Assembly: GCA_003217735.2 (NCBI GenBank)
Contig: CP031593.1
Span: 1 to 64,000 of the forward strand
DNA length: 64,000 bases
From: Marinibacterium anthonyi
GTDB lineage: Bacteria > Pseudomonadota > Alphaproteobacteria > Rhodobacterales > Rhodobacteraceae
Direction: 5' to 3'
A program made the translations under genes and the position numbers. Positions within the stretch are counted from its first letter, which is position 1, and every line of letters begins with the position of its first letter. Below the pieces are notes generated by a model. That model was not told the origin of the DNA, searched no databases, and saw only the letters and a list, made by a program, of their open reading frames with translations. Positions 32,763 to 41,522 of the stretch are shown here, one piece after another.

Positions 32763-34690
32763 GCCCTGGCTCCCATCTTTTCGGTGATCCCGGCGCGTGC
32801 CGTATCCCAGATTTCGCACAGGCGCGCATAGCGGTCGCTCATGCGGGTCACGGCGGTGGCGTCGTCGATCTCGCCCGTCATCCAGGCGCGGGCAGCGTCG
32901 CCGAATATCGTCCGGCCGACGGCAAACCCCTTGACCAGGTCGAACCGCGCGGCGACGGCAAAGCTTTCGGCCAGTTCGGCCTCGGGCGCGTCGAGGCCCA
33001 GGACGACGATGCCGCGCGTATGGCGGTCGTGGTCCTCGATGGCGGCGACGGCGTTGGCCCATGCGGCGTGCGTGCGCAAGGGTTCCAGCTTCCACCAGTC
33101 GGGGTAGATGCCGGCGGCGTAGAACTGGCGGATCAGGGTGGCGGTGGTGGTGTCGTCGGTCGGGGCGACCTTGGAGGGGATGATTTCCAGCAGGAATTCC
33201 AGGTTGTTGCGGCGTCCGGCGGTGAACAGCCGTTTCACCGTCTCTTCCTGCTGTTGGCGCATCTTGGGCGCGTCGCCCGGGTGGCAGAAACACAGCACCT
33301 TGATGACGTTCTCGCGCGCCCATTCCACCAGCATGCCGCAATCGGCGCCCAGTTCGGGTTCCAGCGTCAAGGGCCGCGAACCCGGCCATTCGCAGGGCCG
33401 CCCGATCCACAGCCCCGTGCCGCTGGCCCGGTGCAGCGCCGAGCGGCCGATGCGGTTGTCGCACAGGATGCCATAGCCGGGCGCGCCGCCCTGCACCGCC
33501 AGTGCCGCATCAAGGCACAGCTCCTTGAACTTGCTGCCCTTTTCTGGGGTAAAGCCCGCCATCTCCTCAAGCTGGACGCGGTGGTCGAAGGCGAATACCC
33601 GCATGGTGGACCGGTCGCCGCTGGTGCGGGTGTGGCGGGTTGTCGACCAGTGGATCTGTTCCAGCTCGGGATCGTTGCGCAGGTCGGGGCGCTTGACGCC
33701 GCGGGCCAGGAAGAAGTCCAGTTCTTCAAGCGAGGGATAGGCCGGGGTGCAGCCATGGCGCGACACGGCGAAGGCCCCGCAGGCATTGGCGAATTTCAGG
33801 GCCATGGGCCAGCCGCGGTCTTCCATCCAGCCCTTCAGGAGCCCCGAGAAGAACCCGTCGCCCGCGCCCAGAACGTTGAAGACCTCGATCGGGAAGCCCT
33901 GGCCGGTCTGGCCGTCGTCAAGGCTGTCGGGCACCTGGCCTTCGAAGGCCGCCGCGCCCAGGGCGCCGCGTTTGCAGACCAGCGTGGCGGCGGAGTTTTC
34001 CCGCACCCGGCGCAGCGCGGCGAGCGTGTCGGTGGAGCCTCCGGCGATGTGGAATTCCTCTTCGGTTCCCACGATCAGGTCGAAAAGATGCAGCGTCGCC
34101 AACAGCTTATCGGTCACCTCGGCGCTTTCCACGAAACGGCTTTCGCCGTCGCCATGGCCCGCCACCCCCCACAGGTTCGGGCGATAGTCGATATCCAGCG
34201 CCGTGCGCAGCCCGTGTTTCCGGGCGATGGTCAGGGCCTTGATCACGGCGGCGGCGGTGCGCGGATGGGACAGGTGCGTGCCGGTCACCACCACGGCGCG
34301 GGCGCGGGTGATGAAGGCCTCGTCGATGTCGTCCTCGCACAGGGCCATGTCGGCGCAGTTCTCGCGGTAGAAGATCAGCGGGAACTGTTCGCTGTCGCGG
34401 ATGCCCAGGATCACCAGCGCGGTCAGCCGGTCGGGGTCGGTTTTCACCCCGTCGGTGCACACACCTTCGCGGGCCAGCTGTTCGCGGATGAACCGGCCCA
34501 TGTGTTCGTCGCCGACCCGGGTGATCAGGCCGGTCTTCAGGCCCAGCCGCGACGTGCCGCAGGCGATGTTGGTGGGCGATCCGCCGATGTATTTCTCGAA
34601 GGACCCCATGTCCTCCAGCCGCCCGCCGATCTGCGCGCCGTAAAGGTCCACGCCCGCCCGGCCGATGGTGATGACGTCGAGATCCTTCAT
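32759..34690 (-). CDS. iolC: Fused 5-dehydro-2-deoxygluconokinase IolC with DUF2090 aldolase-like domain
   Basis: This 643-residue protein joins two steps. Residues 1 to about 325 are a PfkB-family kinase (VITIGRAGVDLYG, FEKYIGGSPTNIACG, and the catalytic VLGAGDGFFSG). Residues about 345-640 are a DUF2090 barrel (MRVFAFDHRVQLEEMAG, KVLCFCHPGDAPKM, WWKLEP, IVVLGLDAPEAEL). The first phosphorylates 5-dehydro-2-deoxygluconate; the second is thought to be the aldolase that splits the phosphate product, replacing a separate iolJ. This fusion is common in proteobacteria. It begins the iolCDEB block, 16 bases after the Gfo/Idh/MocA gene. Confidence 0.93.
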   Translation of the reverse strand: MKDLDVITIGRAGVDLYGAQIGGRLEDMGSFEKYIGGSPTNIACGTSRLGLKTGLITRVGDEHMGRFIREQLAREGVCTDGVKTDPDRLTALVILGIRDSEQFPLIFYRENCADMALCEDDIDEAFITRARAVVVTGTHLSHPRTAAAVIKALTIARKHGLRTALDIDYRPNLWGVAGHGDGESRFVESAEVTDKLLATLHLFDLIVGTEEEFHIAGGSTDTLAALRRVRENSAATLVCKRGALGAAAFEGQVPDSLDDGQTGQGFPIEVFNVLGAGDGFFSGLLKGWMEDRGWPMALKFANACGAFAVSRHGCTPAYPSLEELDFFLARGVKRPDLRNDPELEQIHWSTTRHTRTSGDRSTMRVFAFDHRVQLEEMAGFTPEKGSKFKELCLDAALAVQGGAPGYGILCDNRIGRSALHRASGTGLWIGRPCEWPGSRPLTLEPELGADCGMLVEWARENVIKVLCFCHPGDAPKMRQQQEETVKRLFTAGRRNNLEFLLEIIPSKVAPTDDTTTATLIRQFYAAGIYPDWWKLEPLRTHAAWANAVAAIEDHDRHTRGIVVLGLDAPEAELAESFAVAARFDLVKGFAVGRTIFGDAARAWMTGEIDDATAVTRMSDRYARLCEIWDTARAGITEKMGARA

Positions 34691-34706
34691 GGTTGCTCTC
34701 CCAATG

Positions 34707-35816
34707 TCACGCCAGGGTCACGGGGCGGCCCTGCGAGGCCGCCATGGCGTGGATGATGCGTTCGATGGTCAGGCCGGCGGCGAAATCCGGGCCGGCGTTC
34801 GGGGCGCCCGCGATCGCGGCGCACAGGTCGCGGGCCTCGATCACCTTCTGTTCGTTGAAGCCGAAGTTGTGGCCCGGTGCCGGGCAGAAGGCGGCGAATT
34901 CGGGTTGATCGGGGCCGGTCAGGTGGCGGGTAAAGCCCGCCTCTCCGGCGCGGTGCAGCCAGAGTTCGTTCATGTTCTCCTGGTCGAAGACGATGGTGCC
35001 GTCCGATCCGTGGACTTCCCATTGCAGGCGGCACTTGCGGCCGCGCGCCACGCGCGACGTGGCAAAGGAGCCCTGCGCGCCCGAGGCGAAGCGGATCAGG
35101 GCCAGCGCGCTGTCGTCGTTTTCCACCGGCTTCATCCCGTCGCCCGAAGGGCGTTTGGGGATCGAGATCTGGGTCATCGCGGTCAGTTCGGCGACCGGGC
35201 CCATCAGCGCGACCATCTGGCTGACCAGGTGGCAGCCCAGGTCGCCAAGCGCACCCAGCCCGCCGCCCGCATGGGTCATCCGCCAGGACCAGGGCAGGGT
35301 CGGGTCGGCGGAATAATCCTCGTCGTAGACACCGCGAAACGCCTTGGGCACACCGATGTCGCCGGCGGCGATCATCGACAGCGCCGCCTTGAAGGCCGGG
35401 TTGCGCAAGTAGTTGTAGCCCAGCATCGTCACCTGCCCGGGGTGGGCGGCGGCCAGCGCGGCCATGGCTTCGGCGTCTTCCAGCGTCAGCGCCATGGGCT
35501 TTTCCAGCCAGACGTGTTTGCCGGCGGCCAGCGCCGCTTCGGCCATGGGGCGGTGCATGCCGTTGGGCGTGGTGATCGAAACCACATCGACAGCCGGATC
35601 TGCGACGGCGGCCTGCCAGTCGGTTGTCGCGCGGGCGAAACCGAACCGGGCGGCATGGGCCGCGGCGGCCGTATCGGTCGCATCGCAGAGGATTTCCAGC
35701 CGGGGCCGCGCGCCGCCATAGACGGTGGCCACGTTGTTCCATGCCATCGCGTGGCACTTGCCCATGAAGCCCGTCCCGATCAGGGCCACACCAAGCGGTT
35801 TGTCTGGCATCGACAT
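34707..35816 (-). CDS. Gfo/Idh/MocA-family oxidoreductase
   Basis: This 369-residue NAD(P)-dependent dehydrogenase has a Rossmann start ([18 protein letters not shown]) and the family EKP motif ([14 protein letters not shown]), then [16 protein letters not shown] with the catalytic-type Asp and His. The start at 35816 has an AAGGA ribosome site 7 bases upstream. It lies between the sugar ABC genes and iolC in the operon, so it probably oxidises another inositol isomer (scyllo- or chiro-) or an inositol derivative. It is distinct from the iolG gene at the head of the operon. Confidence 0.86.
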   Translation of the reverse strand: MSMPDKPLGVALIGTGFMGKCHAMAWNNVATVYGGARPRLEILCDATDTAAAAHAARFGFARATTDWQAAVADPAVDVVSITTPNGMHRPMAEAALAAGKHVWLEKPMALTLEDAEAMAALAAAHPGQVTMLGYNYLRNPAFKAALSMIAAGDIGVPKAFRGVYDEDYSADPTLPWSWRMTHAGGGLGALGDLGCHLVSQMVALMGPVAELTAMTQISIPKRPSGDGMKPVENDDSALALIRFASGAQGSFATSRVARGRKCRLQWEVHGSDGTIVFDQENMNELWLHRAGEAGFTRHLTGPDQPEFAAFCPAPGHNFGFNEQKVIEARDLCAAIAGAPNAGPDFAAGLTIERIIHAMAASQGRPVTLA

Positions 35817-35849
35817 GTGCTGTCCTTCAAAGCGCATTTGGCGCGAAAC

Positions 35850-35893
35850 ATCCCCGGTGGCGGACGGCACCCGAAAGCGCCGCCCGCCGGGGG
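35850..35893 (-). terminator. Hairpin between inositol ABC ATPase and oxidoreductase genes
   Basis: The 85 bases between the ATPase stop and the next start contain an imperfect GC stem formed by CCCCGG-TGGCGGACGGC (from about 35852) and GCCGCCCGCCGGGG (to about 35893), with a bulged base. It may trim transcription between the transport and enzyme halves of the operon. Confidence 0.4.
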
Positions 35894-35900
35894 GAGGAAC

Positions 35901-36680
35901 CTAGATCGTGCCGCCGAGCGAGCCTTCGAGTTCGGCCAGTTCCTGGCCGCCGGCCATCAGGTCCTGCAATTCGGCGGCGGTGATGTTGCCCTTGACGGCG
36001 GTGCCCAGCGTCTGGCCCCGGTTCAGAACGGTGAACCGGTCGCCCACGGCCATGGCGTGGCGGACATTGTGGCTGATGAAGACGACGCCGACGCCCTGCT
36101 TGCGCACCCGGTCGATGGTCGACAGCACGTTGGACGTCTGGCGCACACCCAGCGCGGACGTGGGTTCGTCGAGGATCAGCACCTTGGCACCGAAATGCAC
36201 CGCGCGGGCAATGGCCACCGTCTGGCGTTCACCGCCCGACAGCGTGCCGACCGCCTGGTCGGGCGCGCGCAGGTTGATGCCCATCTTGCGCATCTCCTCC
36301 ATGCAGATCTCGTTCGCGTGCTGGACGTCGAACCGCTTGGCGATGCCCTTCCCCTTGGTGGGTTCGCGGCCCATGAAGAAGTTCCGCGTCACCGACATCA
36401 GGGGGATCATGGCAAGGTCCTGGAACACCGTGGCGATCCCGGCCTCCATCGCTTCTCGCGGGCTGTCGAAGGTGGTGGGCTTGCCTTCGACATAGATCTG
36501 GCCCGAGGACGGTTTGTGCACGCCCGACATCGTCTTGATGAAGGTGGACTTGCCCGCGCCGTTGTCGCCCAGAAGGCAATGGCATTCGCCCGGTGTCACA
36601 TCGAAGGTCACCCCGTTCAGCGCGATGACATTGCCGAAGTGCTTCTTGATGTTTTCCATGTGGATGATCGGGTTGGTCAT
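35901..36680 (-). CDS. Sugar/inositol ABC transporter ATPase (single domain)
   Basis: This 259-residue protein is one ABC domain, with Walker A at residues 38-46 (GDNGAGKST), [14 protein letters not shown] and [11 protein letters not shown] followed by VFISHN. Most ribose-type systems have two fused ATPase domains; single-domain forms like this occur in FrcBCA- and inositol-type transporters of alphaproteobacteria. It is 1 base after the permease gene. Inositol is the expected substrate from the operon. Confidence 0.88.
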   Translation of the reverse strand: MTNPIIHMENIKKHFGNVIALNGVTFDVTPGECHCLLGDNGAGKSTFIKTMSGVHKPSSGQIYVEGKPTTFDSPREAMEAGIATVFQDLAMIPLMSVTRNFFMGREPTKGKGIAKRFDVQHANEICMEEMRKMGINLRAPDQAVGTLSGGERQTVAIARAVHFGAKVLILDEPTSALGVRQTSNVLSTIDRVRKQGVGVVFISHNVRHAMAVGDRFTVLNRGQTLGTAVKGNITAAELQDLMAGGQELAELEGSLGGTI

Positions 36681-36681
36681 C

Positions 36682-37788
36682 TTACCGTTCTCCCGTCACG
36701 CGCTTGCGGATCTCGTTGTTGAAGACCACGGCCAGCAGAAGCATGCCCCCCAGGAAGACCTGGAACCAGTCCTGGTCGAAATCGGTGTAGGTCAGCCCGA
36801 TGGTGACCATGCCGAAGATGATCGCCCCGAAGAAGGCGCCGATGGCCGACCCGTAACCGCCGGTCAGAAGGCAGCCGCCGATGACGGCCGTGATGATTGC
36901 CTCGAATTCCTTCTGGAAGCCGCGGCGCGCATCGGTGGACCCGGCGTCGACCACGGTGATCACGGCGACCAGCGCTGCGGCGCAGGCGGTCAGCATGAAA
37001 AGCGAGATCTGCACCTTGCGCACCGGCACGCCTGAATTCTTGGCCGCGTTGGTGTCGCCGCCGGTGGCGAAGATCCAGTTGCCCACGGGGGTGCGTTGCA
37101 GGATGTAGGTGGCCACGAGCGCGAAGCCGATGAACCACAGGATCTCGACCGGGATGCCGGGGACCTTGGGGGTGCCGGACTTGAACGTGTCGATGATGCC
37201 GTGCGCGGCCAGCCAGGTGAACAGCCCGCCAAAGGCATCGCCCGAGAAGAACGGCGCCAGCCAGTCGCCTTCGACCGCTTCGCGCACGCCGCGCAGCTGG
37301 GTGGACCCGCCGGTAAAGACCTTGAGCCCGACCAGCGTCGCGCCGCGCAGGATGAAGAGCCCGGCCAGCGTCACGATGAACGACGGCAGCCCGGTGCGCA
37401 GGACGATCATGCCGTTGACGGCGCCGATGCAGGCGGCGAAGGCCATGGTCAGGGGAATGGCGAACAGCAGCGGCAGGCCGGCGTTCACGGTCAGCACGCC
37501 GAAGATCATGCCGGCAAAGGCCACCATGGACCCGATCGACAGGTCGAATTCACCGCCGATCATCAGCATTGCAGCGGCAATGCCCAGGATGCCCAGCTGC
37601 GCCGAGGGCGTCATGAAGTTCATGATGCCCGACAGGGTGAACATCGAACTGTCGGCGGTGGTCAGGAAGAACAGGGTGACGAGAACCACGCCTCCGATGG
37701 CACCCAGTTCAGGTTTCTTCATGAGTTTTGTCGTGAAGGATTCCGTGCGTACGCGCTCGTCGTCCTTATCTGTGGTCTCGGCAGACAT
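36682..37788 (-). CDS. Sugar/inositol ABC transporter permease
   Basis: This 368-residue RbsC/FrcC-type permease has a cytoplasmic N terminus rich in charged residues, then about 8-10 helices with [32 protein letters not shown] and [24 protein letters not shown] periplasmic insert between helices ([21 protein letters not shown]) is longer than in RbsC. It follows the binding-protein gene after a 63-base gap that holds a hairpin. Confidence 0.88.
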   Translation of the reverse strand: MSAETTDKDDERVRTESFTTKLMKKPELGAIGGVVLVTLFFLTTADSSMFTLSGIMNFMTPSAQLGILGIAAAMLMIGGEFDLSIGSMVAFAGMIFGVLTVNAGLPLLFAIPLTMAFAACIGAVNGMIVLRTGLPSFIVTLAGLFILRGATLVGLKVFTGGSTQLRGVREAVEGDWLAPFFSGDAFGGLFTWLAAHGIIDTFKSGTPKVPGIPVEILWFIGFALVATYILQRTPVGNWIFATGGDTNAAKNSGVPVRKVQISLFMLTACAAALVAVITVVDAGSTDARRGFQKEFEAIITAVIGGCLLTGGYGSAIGAFFGAIIFGMVTIGLTYTDFDQDWFQVFLGGMLLLAVVFNNEIRKRVTGER

Positions 37789-37812
37789 CGGCCCCTCTCC
37801 CGTTCGGTGGAC

Positions 37813-37835
37813 GGGCCGCGCGGCATGCGCGACCC
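37813..37835 (-). terminator. Intercistronic hairpin after the inositol binding-protein gene
   Basis: GGGCCGCGC at 37813-37821 pairs with GCGCGACCC at 37827-37835 (one G-T wobble on the transcript) around a 5-base loop. It lies 17 bases after the binding-protein stop and before the permease start. Confidence 0.6.
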
Positions 37836-37851
37836 GGAGTGTTTCCGCGCG

Positions 37852-38775
37852 TCAGCGAATGCCCTGGCCGGCCAGGTCGATCACCTGTGCCGCGGTGTCC
37901 TGGGTCACCAGGTTCGGACCCGACGGCACGTCGCCGCCCGGGACCAGCCCGTATTCGGCGTTCAGCGCCAGGAACACCACCGGCAGGTAGCCCTGCAGGA
38001 ATTGCTGCTGATCGACGGCGAAGGCGGCCTTGCCGTCGGCCACGTCCTGCAGGAAGCCGGCGGACAGGTCGAAGGACGCCACCAGAACGTCGTCCCGGCC
38101 GATCGCCTGAACGGCTTTCACGGCGGGTTCCCCCACCAGCGGCGCGCTCAGGCCCAGCACGGCGTTGACGTCGGGGTCGGATTCCAGCGCGGCGCGCACC
38201 TTGGCTTCCACCTCTGCCGGGTCATTCATTGTCGGGATCACGTTGACCTCGTTGCCGAACCCCTCGGCGAAGCCCGCGCAGCGCTGGTCAAGCGAGACGT
38301 TGCCGACCTCCTGGTTCACGCAGATGCCCTTGGTGCCGCCCATCTCGGCCAGCTTTTCGCCGGCGGCCTTGCCGGCATCGAATTCCGATTGGCCCACGTG
38401 CAGCAGCGCGCCCAGGTCGTGCGACACGTCACCGCCCGAGTTCATCGAGATCACCGGAATCCCGGCTTCGACCGCGCGCTGGATCGATGGCCCAAGCGCA
38501 TCGGCGTCGGGTATCGAAACCACCAGCCCGTCGGGCTCCTGGTTGACGGCGGCGTCGATCATCTGGCTCATCTGGACCATGTCGAAGGTCTCGGGCGACC
38601 GGAAGTCGACGTTCGCGCCGGTGTCCTCGCCCGCCTTCTGCACGCCGTTCTTGACCACCGACCAGAACGGATCGTTGGCCTGGCCGTGGGCGACGACGAT
38701 GATGTCGGTCGCCAGCGCGGGGCCGGCCGCAGCCATGATGGCCGCCGTTGCGACGGACGCGATGAGTTTTTTCAT
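37852..38775 (-). CDS. Sugar/inositol ABC transporter substrate-binding protein
   Basis: This 307-residue protein begins MKKLIASVATAAIMAAAGPALATD, a clear signal peptide cleaved near residue 22. The mature part is a type I periplasmic binding protein of the ribose/inositol cluster (IVVAHGQANDPFWSVVKNGVQKA, DGLVVSIPDADAL, GIPVISMNSGG, CVNQEVGNVSLDQRC). The start at 38775 is required by the signal peptide. Its place in the iol operon makes an inositol the likely ligand. Confidence 0.9.
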   Translation of the reverse strand: MKKLIASVATAAIMAAAGPALATDIIVVAHGQANDPFWSVVKNGVQKAGEDTGANVDFRSPETFDMVQMSQMIDAAVNQEPDGLVVSIPDADALGPSIQRAVEAGIPVISMNSGGDVSHDLGALLHVGQSEFDAGKAAGEKLAEMGGTKGICVNQEVGNVSLDQRCAGFAEGFGNEVNVIPTMNDPAEVEAKVRAALESDPDVNAVLGLSAPLVGEPAVKAVQAIGRDDVLVASFDLSAGFLQDVADGKAAFAVDQQQFLQGYLPVVFLALNAEYGLVPGGDVPSGPNLVTQDTAAQVIDLAGQGIR

Positions 38776-38858
38776 TGGGTTTTCCCTCCCTAGGAAATTT
38801 GAAGCGTCGGCCGGATGGGCCGCGCCGTGAAACGGCACCCGTGGTACCGAATGGATGA

Positions 38859-38896
38859 CCCTGTCCCGACGAAACTCCCCTTGCGGCGGGACAGGG
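38859..38896 (-). terminator. Long-stem hairpin between iolG and the binding-protein gene
   Basis: CCCTGTCCCG at 38859-38868 is exactly mirrored by CGGGACAGGG at 38887-38896, with an 18-base loop. It lies 11 bases after the iolG stop. It could separate iolG expression from that of the transporter or stabilise the upstream message. Confidence 0.5.
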
Positions 38897-38907
38897 GGAT
38901 GATCCGG

Positions 38908-39900
38908 TCAGGCCGTGACGGTGACGGCCTGGCCTGTCTTGGCGGATTCGGTCGCGGCCTCGGCCAGCGCCAGCGCTGCGATCCCGTCCTCAAGCGTGAC
39001 GGGCACCGGTTTGCCATCCAGGATCGCCGCCACGAAGGCGTCCCATTCGGCCACGTAGGCCGGCATGTAGCGTTCCAGGAAGAAATACGTGGGCTTGGCC
39101 GATACGACGCCCTGAACGGTGGATTTCACCAGCGTGTTTTCCAGCATGTTCTCGGCCTGCAGCAGGCCTTCGGATCCCAGCAATTCGACCCGCTGGTCAT
39201 AGCCGTAGACCGCGCGGCGGCTGTTGCGGATGACGGCGATCCGGCCGTCGGCATAGCTCATGGTGACGACGGCGGTATCGACGTCGCCGGCGGCGCCGAT
39301 CGCGGGATCGACCACGGCGGAGCCGACGGCGCGGATTTCGACCGGGGTATCGCCCATCAGGAAATTCGCCATGTCGAAGTCATGGATCATCATGTCGCGG
39401 AACAACCCGCCCGACACCTTGATGTAGCTGACCGGTGGCGGGCCCGGATCGAACGAGGTGACGGACAGCAGTTCCGACTTGCCGATCTCGCCGTTCAGGC
39501 TGGCGGCCTTCATGGCCGCGAAATTCGGATCGAAGCGGCGATTGAAGCCGATCATCACCGCCTGCCCGGTGGTCTTTACCTTGGCCAGGCACGCCTTGGC
39601 ACGCTGCAGCGACAGGTCGACCGGCTTTTCGCACAGAACGGCCTTGCCGGCGGCGGTGGCGGCCTCGATCAGGTCGGAATGCGTGTCGGTCGAGGTGGCG
39701 ACCAGCACCGCGTCGATCGACGGATCGCCCAGGATCTCGTCCGAACTGCGGGCTTCGGCACCGTATTTGCCCGCAAGCGTCGCGGCGGCATCGGCCACCA
39801 CGTCCGAGACGGCGACAAGTGTCGACCGGGGGTTGGCCGCGATGTTGACCGCGTGCACCTGACCGATGCGTCCCGCGCCCAGCAAACCTACCTTGAGCAT
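38908..39900 (-). CDS. iolG: Inositol 2-dehydrogenase IolG
   Basis: This 330-residue Gfo/Idh/MocA enzyme matches inositol 2-dehydrogenase: LKVGLLGAGRIGQVHAVNI, VLCEKPVDLSLQRAKAC, GFNRRFDPNFAAMK, GGLFRDMMIHDFDMANFL with the catalytic Asp and His, and NSRRAVYGYDQRVELLGS. It oxidises myo-inositol to 2-keto-myo-inositol with NAD+. It is the first gene of the operon, just behind two LacI-type operators. The start MLKVGLLG at 39900 is fixed by the Rossmann fold; a GGAGG ribosome site lies just upstream. Confidence 0.93.
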   Translation of the reverse strand: MLKVGLLGAGRIGQVHAVNIAANPRSTLVAVSDVVADAAATLAGKYGAEARSSDEILGDPSIDAVLVATSTDTHSDLIEAATAAGKAVLCEKPVDLSLQRAKACLAKVKTTGQAVMIGFNRRFDPNFAAMKAASLNGEIGKSELLSVTSFDPGPPPVSYIKVSGGLFRDMMIHDFDMANFLMGDTPVEIRAVGSAVVDPAIGAAGDVDTAVVTMSYADGRIAVIRNSRRAVYGYDQRVELLGSEGLLQAENMLENTLVKSTVQGVVSAKPTYFFLERYMPAYVAEWDAFVAAILDGKPVPVTLEDGIAALALAEAATESAKTGQAVTVTA

Positions 39901-39959
39901 GAATTCCTCCCACTTCCACGACTCCCTCCAGAGCCGCTGCACTCATAGGCATACAAGCT

Positions 39960-39975
39960 TTGCACGCGCGTGCAA
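39960..39975. promoter_or_regulatory. LacI-family operator, copy 1
   Basis: TTGCACGCGCGTGCAA is a perfect 16-bp palindrome with the central CG of LacI-family operators. It lies 60 bases before iolG and 121 before the divergent lacI-type gene. Confidence 0.85.
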
Positions 39976-39982
39976 GACATTT

Positions 39983-39998
39983 TTGCACGCGCGTGCAA
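39983..39998. promoter_or_regulatory. LacI-family operator, copy 2
   Basis: A second identical TTGCACGCGCGTGCAA begins 23 bases after the first, about two helical turns, so two dimers could bind on nearly the same face of the DNA. It probably controls both iolG and the LacI regulator gene. Confidence 0.85.
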
Positions 39999-40095
39999 AG
40001 ATCGTGCAATGGCGCCGATTTCACGCTAGAAGGAAATGAAAAGCGCGTTATAAGCGCGATCCGGCCCAGACGATGACCCCAGGGAGGACCAAGGC

Positions 40096-41109
40096 GTGAG
40101 CGACAAGCCCCTGCCCGAAAACGTGACGGCGGACGACGTGGCAGCGGCGGCCGGCGTGTCGCGCTGGACGGTGAACCGTGCCTTCAAGAAAGAGGCGTCG
40201 ATTTCGCCCGCGACACGGGAAAAGGTGATGAACGCGGCGCGGGCGCTGGGGTATCTGCCGGATCTGCGGGCGGCGGCGCTGGCTTCGACCCGGTCCAACC
40301 TGGTGGCCCTGCTGATTGACGATTTCGCCAATCCGCACAAGCTGGTGATGCTGGAACGCCTGACCCGCGCCCTGCGCAGCCGGGGCTGGGACATGCTGCT
40401 GGTGAACACGCTGGACCGCGAAGACACCGAACCGGCCCTGATGAACGCCAGCCAGCGGCGGGTGGATGCCACGATCCTGATCGGGATCCAGTTCGACGAC
40501 GATGTCCTGACCGCGGCGCATTCGGCGCGCCGCTTCAAGAAGCTGATCATCTTCGCGCGCACCTCGGCCAATCCCGACACGATATCCATCGCTGTCGACG
40601 ACATCGCCGCAACGCGCGAAATCGCGCAATACGTGATGGATCGCGGCTATCGCAAACCGCTTTACCTGGCCGGTCCGCGCACCGTGTCGGCGCACCTGAT
40701 GCGCAAGGAGACCTTCATCGAGGTCTGGAAGAACCATTTCGGCGTCGAACCCGCGTCGGTCCCCGTGGCGTCCTACGATTCCGTGCTTGCCTCGGAGGTG
40801 GTGACCGAAACACTGCGCGCGCGGGACGTTTCCGATTATCCCGACATCATCGTCTGCGAGAACGACGCGCTGGCGCTTGGTACGATCGACACGATCCGGC
40901 ACGAATTCGGGCTGCGCGTGCCAGACGACATCGCCGTCATCGGCTTCGACGACGTGCCGCAAGCGGCCAGCCCGAACTATCGCCTGACCACCTATCGCCA
41001 GCCGCTCACCGACATGGCGAATTACCTGGTCGACGTGCTGGAAAGTTCCGAGTCGACGATCCGCGACCGGACCTTCCGGGGCAACCTGGTGATCCGCGAA
41101 AGCGCCTGA
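40096..41109 (+). CDS. LacI-family regulator of the inositol operon
   Basis: This 337-residue protein has a LacI helix-turn-helix at about residues 10-35 (TADDVAAAAGVSRWTVNRAF), a hinge helix (RAAALASTRSNLVALL) and a type I periplasmic-binding-like core (VIGFDDVPQAASPNYRLTTYRQP). It starts at a GTG behind a GGGAGGA ribosome site. The two operators in the divergent promoter region make it almost certainly the repressor of the iol operon, relieved by an inositol breakdown product. Confidence 0.9.
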   Translation: MSDKPLPENVTADDVAAAAGVSRWTVNRAFKKEASISPATREKVMNAARALGYLPDLRAAALASTRSNLVALLIDDFANPHKLVMLERLTRALRSRGWDMLLVNTLDREDTEPALMNASQRRVDATILIGIQFDDDVLTAAHSARRFKKLIIFARTSANPDTISIAVDDIAATREIAQYVMDRGYRKPLYLAGPRTVSAHLMRKETFIEVWKNHFGVEPASVPVASYDSVLASEVVTETLRARDVSDYPDIIVCENDALALGTIDTIRHEFGLRVPDDIAVIGFDDVPQAASPNYRLTTYRQPLTDMANYLVDVLESSESTIRDRTFRGNLVIRESA

Positions 41110-41522
41110 TCGCGGGGCGGAACGGGTTTCCGGACTTTGGATGCGGGGCATCGGGTGCAAGGGCCCGCGCGGGGCGCGCACATTTCATGAGCAGCTTTCA
41201 GAATCTTGATCATACGCGGGAAATCTCGTTGGGCTGCCAGCGATCTTTGCCCGGCCCGGCCGACCCATGGCTTCTGTCTCTATACCACTGAAAATCCTTG
41301 TATAATAGGATACAAGCAACGCGCCCTGTCGATCCATCGCACCTGGCAGGCCGTGATAACCGTATTCCCGGACGCAAAAAATTGTTTGTGTACTTTCGGT
41401 TTTTCCGCTCGGATCGGGCCTGTCCCCGCATCCTGCGGGGTGCAAGCAGATCGCCGGCCTGTCAGACATTGTCAGACAAGCGCGGCACATGTCACCGCAA
41501 GCAGAAAAGGGGAACTGGGCAG
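41110..41522. promoter_or_regulatory. Long leader region before the flavin monooxygenase operon
   Basis: No gene is seen in these 413 bases. They are AT-richer around 41280-41400 and hold four ordered elements: a 20-base dyad (41297-41316), a perfect hairpin with CCCCGCA/TGCGGGG arms and a TCC loop (41424-41440), and TGTCAGACA twice in tandem (41460-41468 and 41470-41478). The dyad is operator-like. The downstream hairpin and repeats would lie in the mRNA leader if transcription starts near the dyad, leaving room for RNA-level control. Confidence 0.45.
41297..41316. promoter_or_regulatory. Operator-like dyad CTTGTAT/ATACAAG
   Basis: CTTGTAT at 41297-41303 is mirrored by ATACAAG at 41310-41316 with 6 bases between. 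The TTGTAT half-site recurs in the boxes between the hyuA and reductase operons at 55.5-55.7 kb, though with different spacing. The spacer includes TATAAT-like bases, so it may overlap a -10 element. Confidence 0.55.
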
